Position numbers and translations under genes: made by a program. From positions 45,101,615-45,165,614 of the forward strand of contig CM061068.1 of the NCBI GenBank assembly GCA_030762895.1: a stretch of DNA of 64,000 bases. Reading direction: 5' to 3'. The notes beneath the pieces are model-generated. The model did no database searches. It was given only the letters and a program-made list of their open reading frames with translations, and was not told where the DNA came from. How positions within the stretch are numbered: position 1 is the stretch's first letter; each line of letters starts with the position of its first letter. This document shows positions 63,968 to 64,000 of this stretch, in pieces. Source of the DNA: Sophora flavescens (lineage: Eukaryota; Streptophyta; Magnoliopsida; Fabales; Fabaceae).

Positions 63968-64000
63968 ATGGCCCAGTTGAAGGCATTTTCCGCATCATTT
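63968..64000 (+). CDS. Possible start of an unknown gene, cut by window end
   Basis: ATG in good context (gaagaATGGC) opens MAQLKAFSASF and runs off the window. The upstream DNA is not transposon-like and has a G-box, which suggests a host gene. Eleven residues do not allow a family to be named. Could also be chance. Confidence 0.35.
   Translation, partial: MAQLKAFSASF

Overview
This is a plant nuclear window. It is AT-rich, and it carries spliced genes with plant-type GT-AG introns, many MITEs, Ty1/copia and Ty3/gypsy (Athila-type) elements, L1-like LINEs, a Cassandra TRIM with 5S rDNA-like LTRs and a Helitron 3' end. A eudicot, probably a legume, fits best; the legume assignment is inference from overall character, not from a search.

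Three host genes can be assembled exon by exon. (1) Minus strand 10832..3378: a cytosolic/mitochondrial-type adenylate kinase (245 aa, 6 exons), whose last intron has swollen to about 4.85 kb around a Helitron-type insertion carrying cyclophilin-59-like exons. (2) Minus strand 16942..14353: NOP56, a box C/D snoRNP core protein (549 aa, 8 exons), with telo-box and site II motifs upstream. (3) Plus strand 24760/24775..37065: a WD40 protein resembling Arabidopsis ROOT INITIATION DEFECTIVE 3 / IPI3 (474 or 479 aa, 8 exons), whose first intron is 9.5 kb long because it holds a hAT MITE, a Cassandra TRIM, a LINE-type fragment and a full copia element. All three read as intact despite the insertions. 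All three families act in basic growth functions (adenylate balance, ribosome biogenesis, rRNA processing and meristem growth). A possible fourth gene starts at 63968 and runs off the window.

The rest is transposable-element territory. 1-3300 holds a 260-bp fold-back at the window edge and diverged repeats. 11700-12540 is a Tourist-like MITE nested in a Mutator-like MITE. 17700-19790 is a hAT-like element split by a solo LTR. 20057-21935 is a 5'-truncated LINE with a perfect 10-bp target duplication. 38706-40134 is a second solo LTR of the same group as the first.

From 40.6 kb to 63.7 kb lies a nested complex. Two 4.3-kb elements with TG...CA ends face each other in inverted orientation, 55 bp apart. 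Each carries an acidic-protein open reading frame and splice-like signals. One of them sits inside the monomeric 5' repeats of an L1-like LINE. The LINE's reverse transcriptase is in turn split by a 9.2-kb Athila-type element with TCGAG target duplication.

The most unusual items are the inverted 4.3-kb element pair with its acidic protein, the Helitron-associated 121-bp tandem duplication beside an adenylate kinase exon, and a local paralogue that preserves the empty site of the copia insertion.
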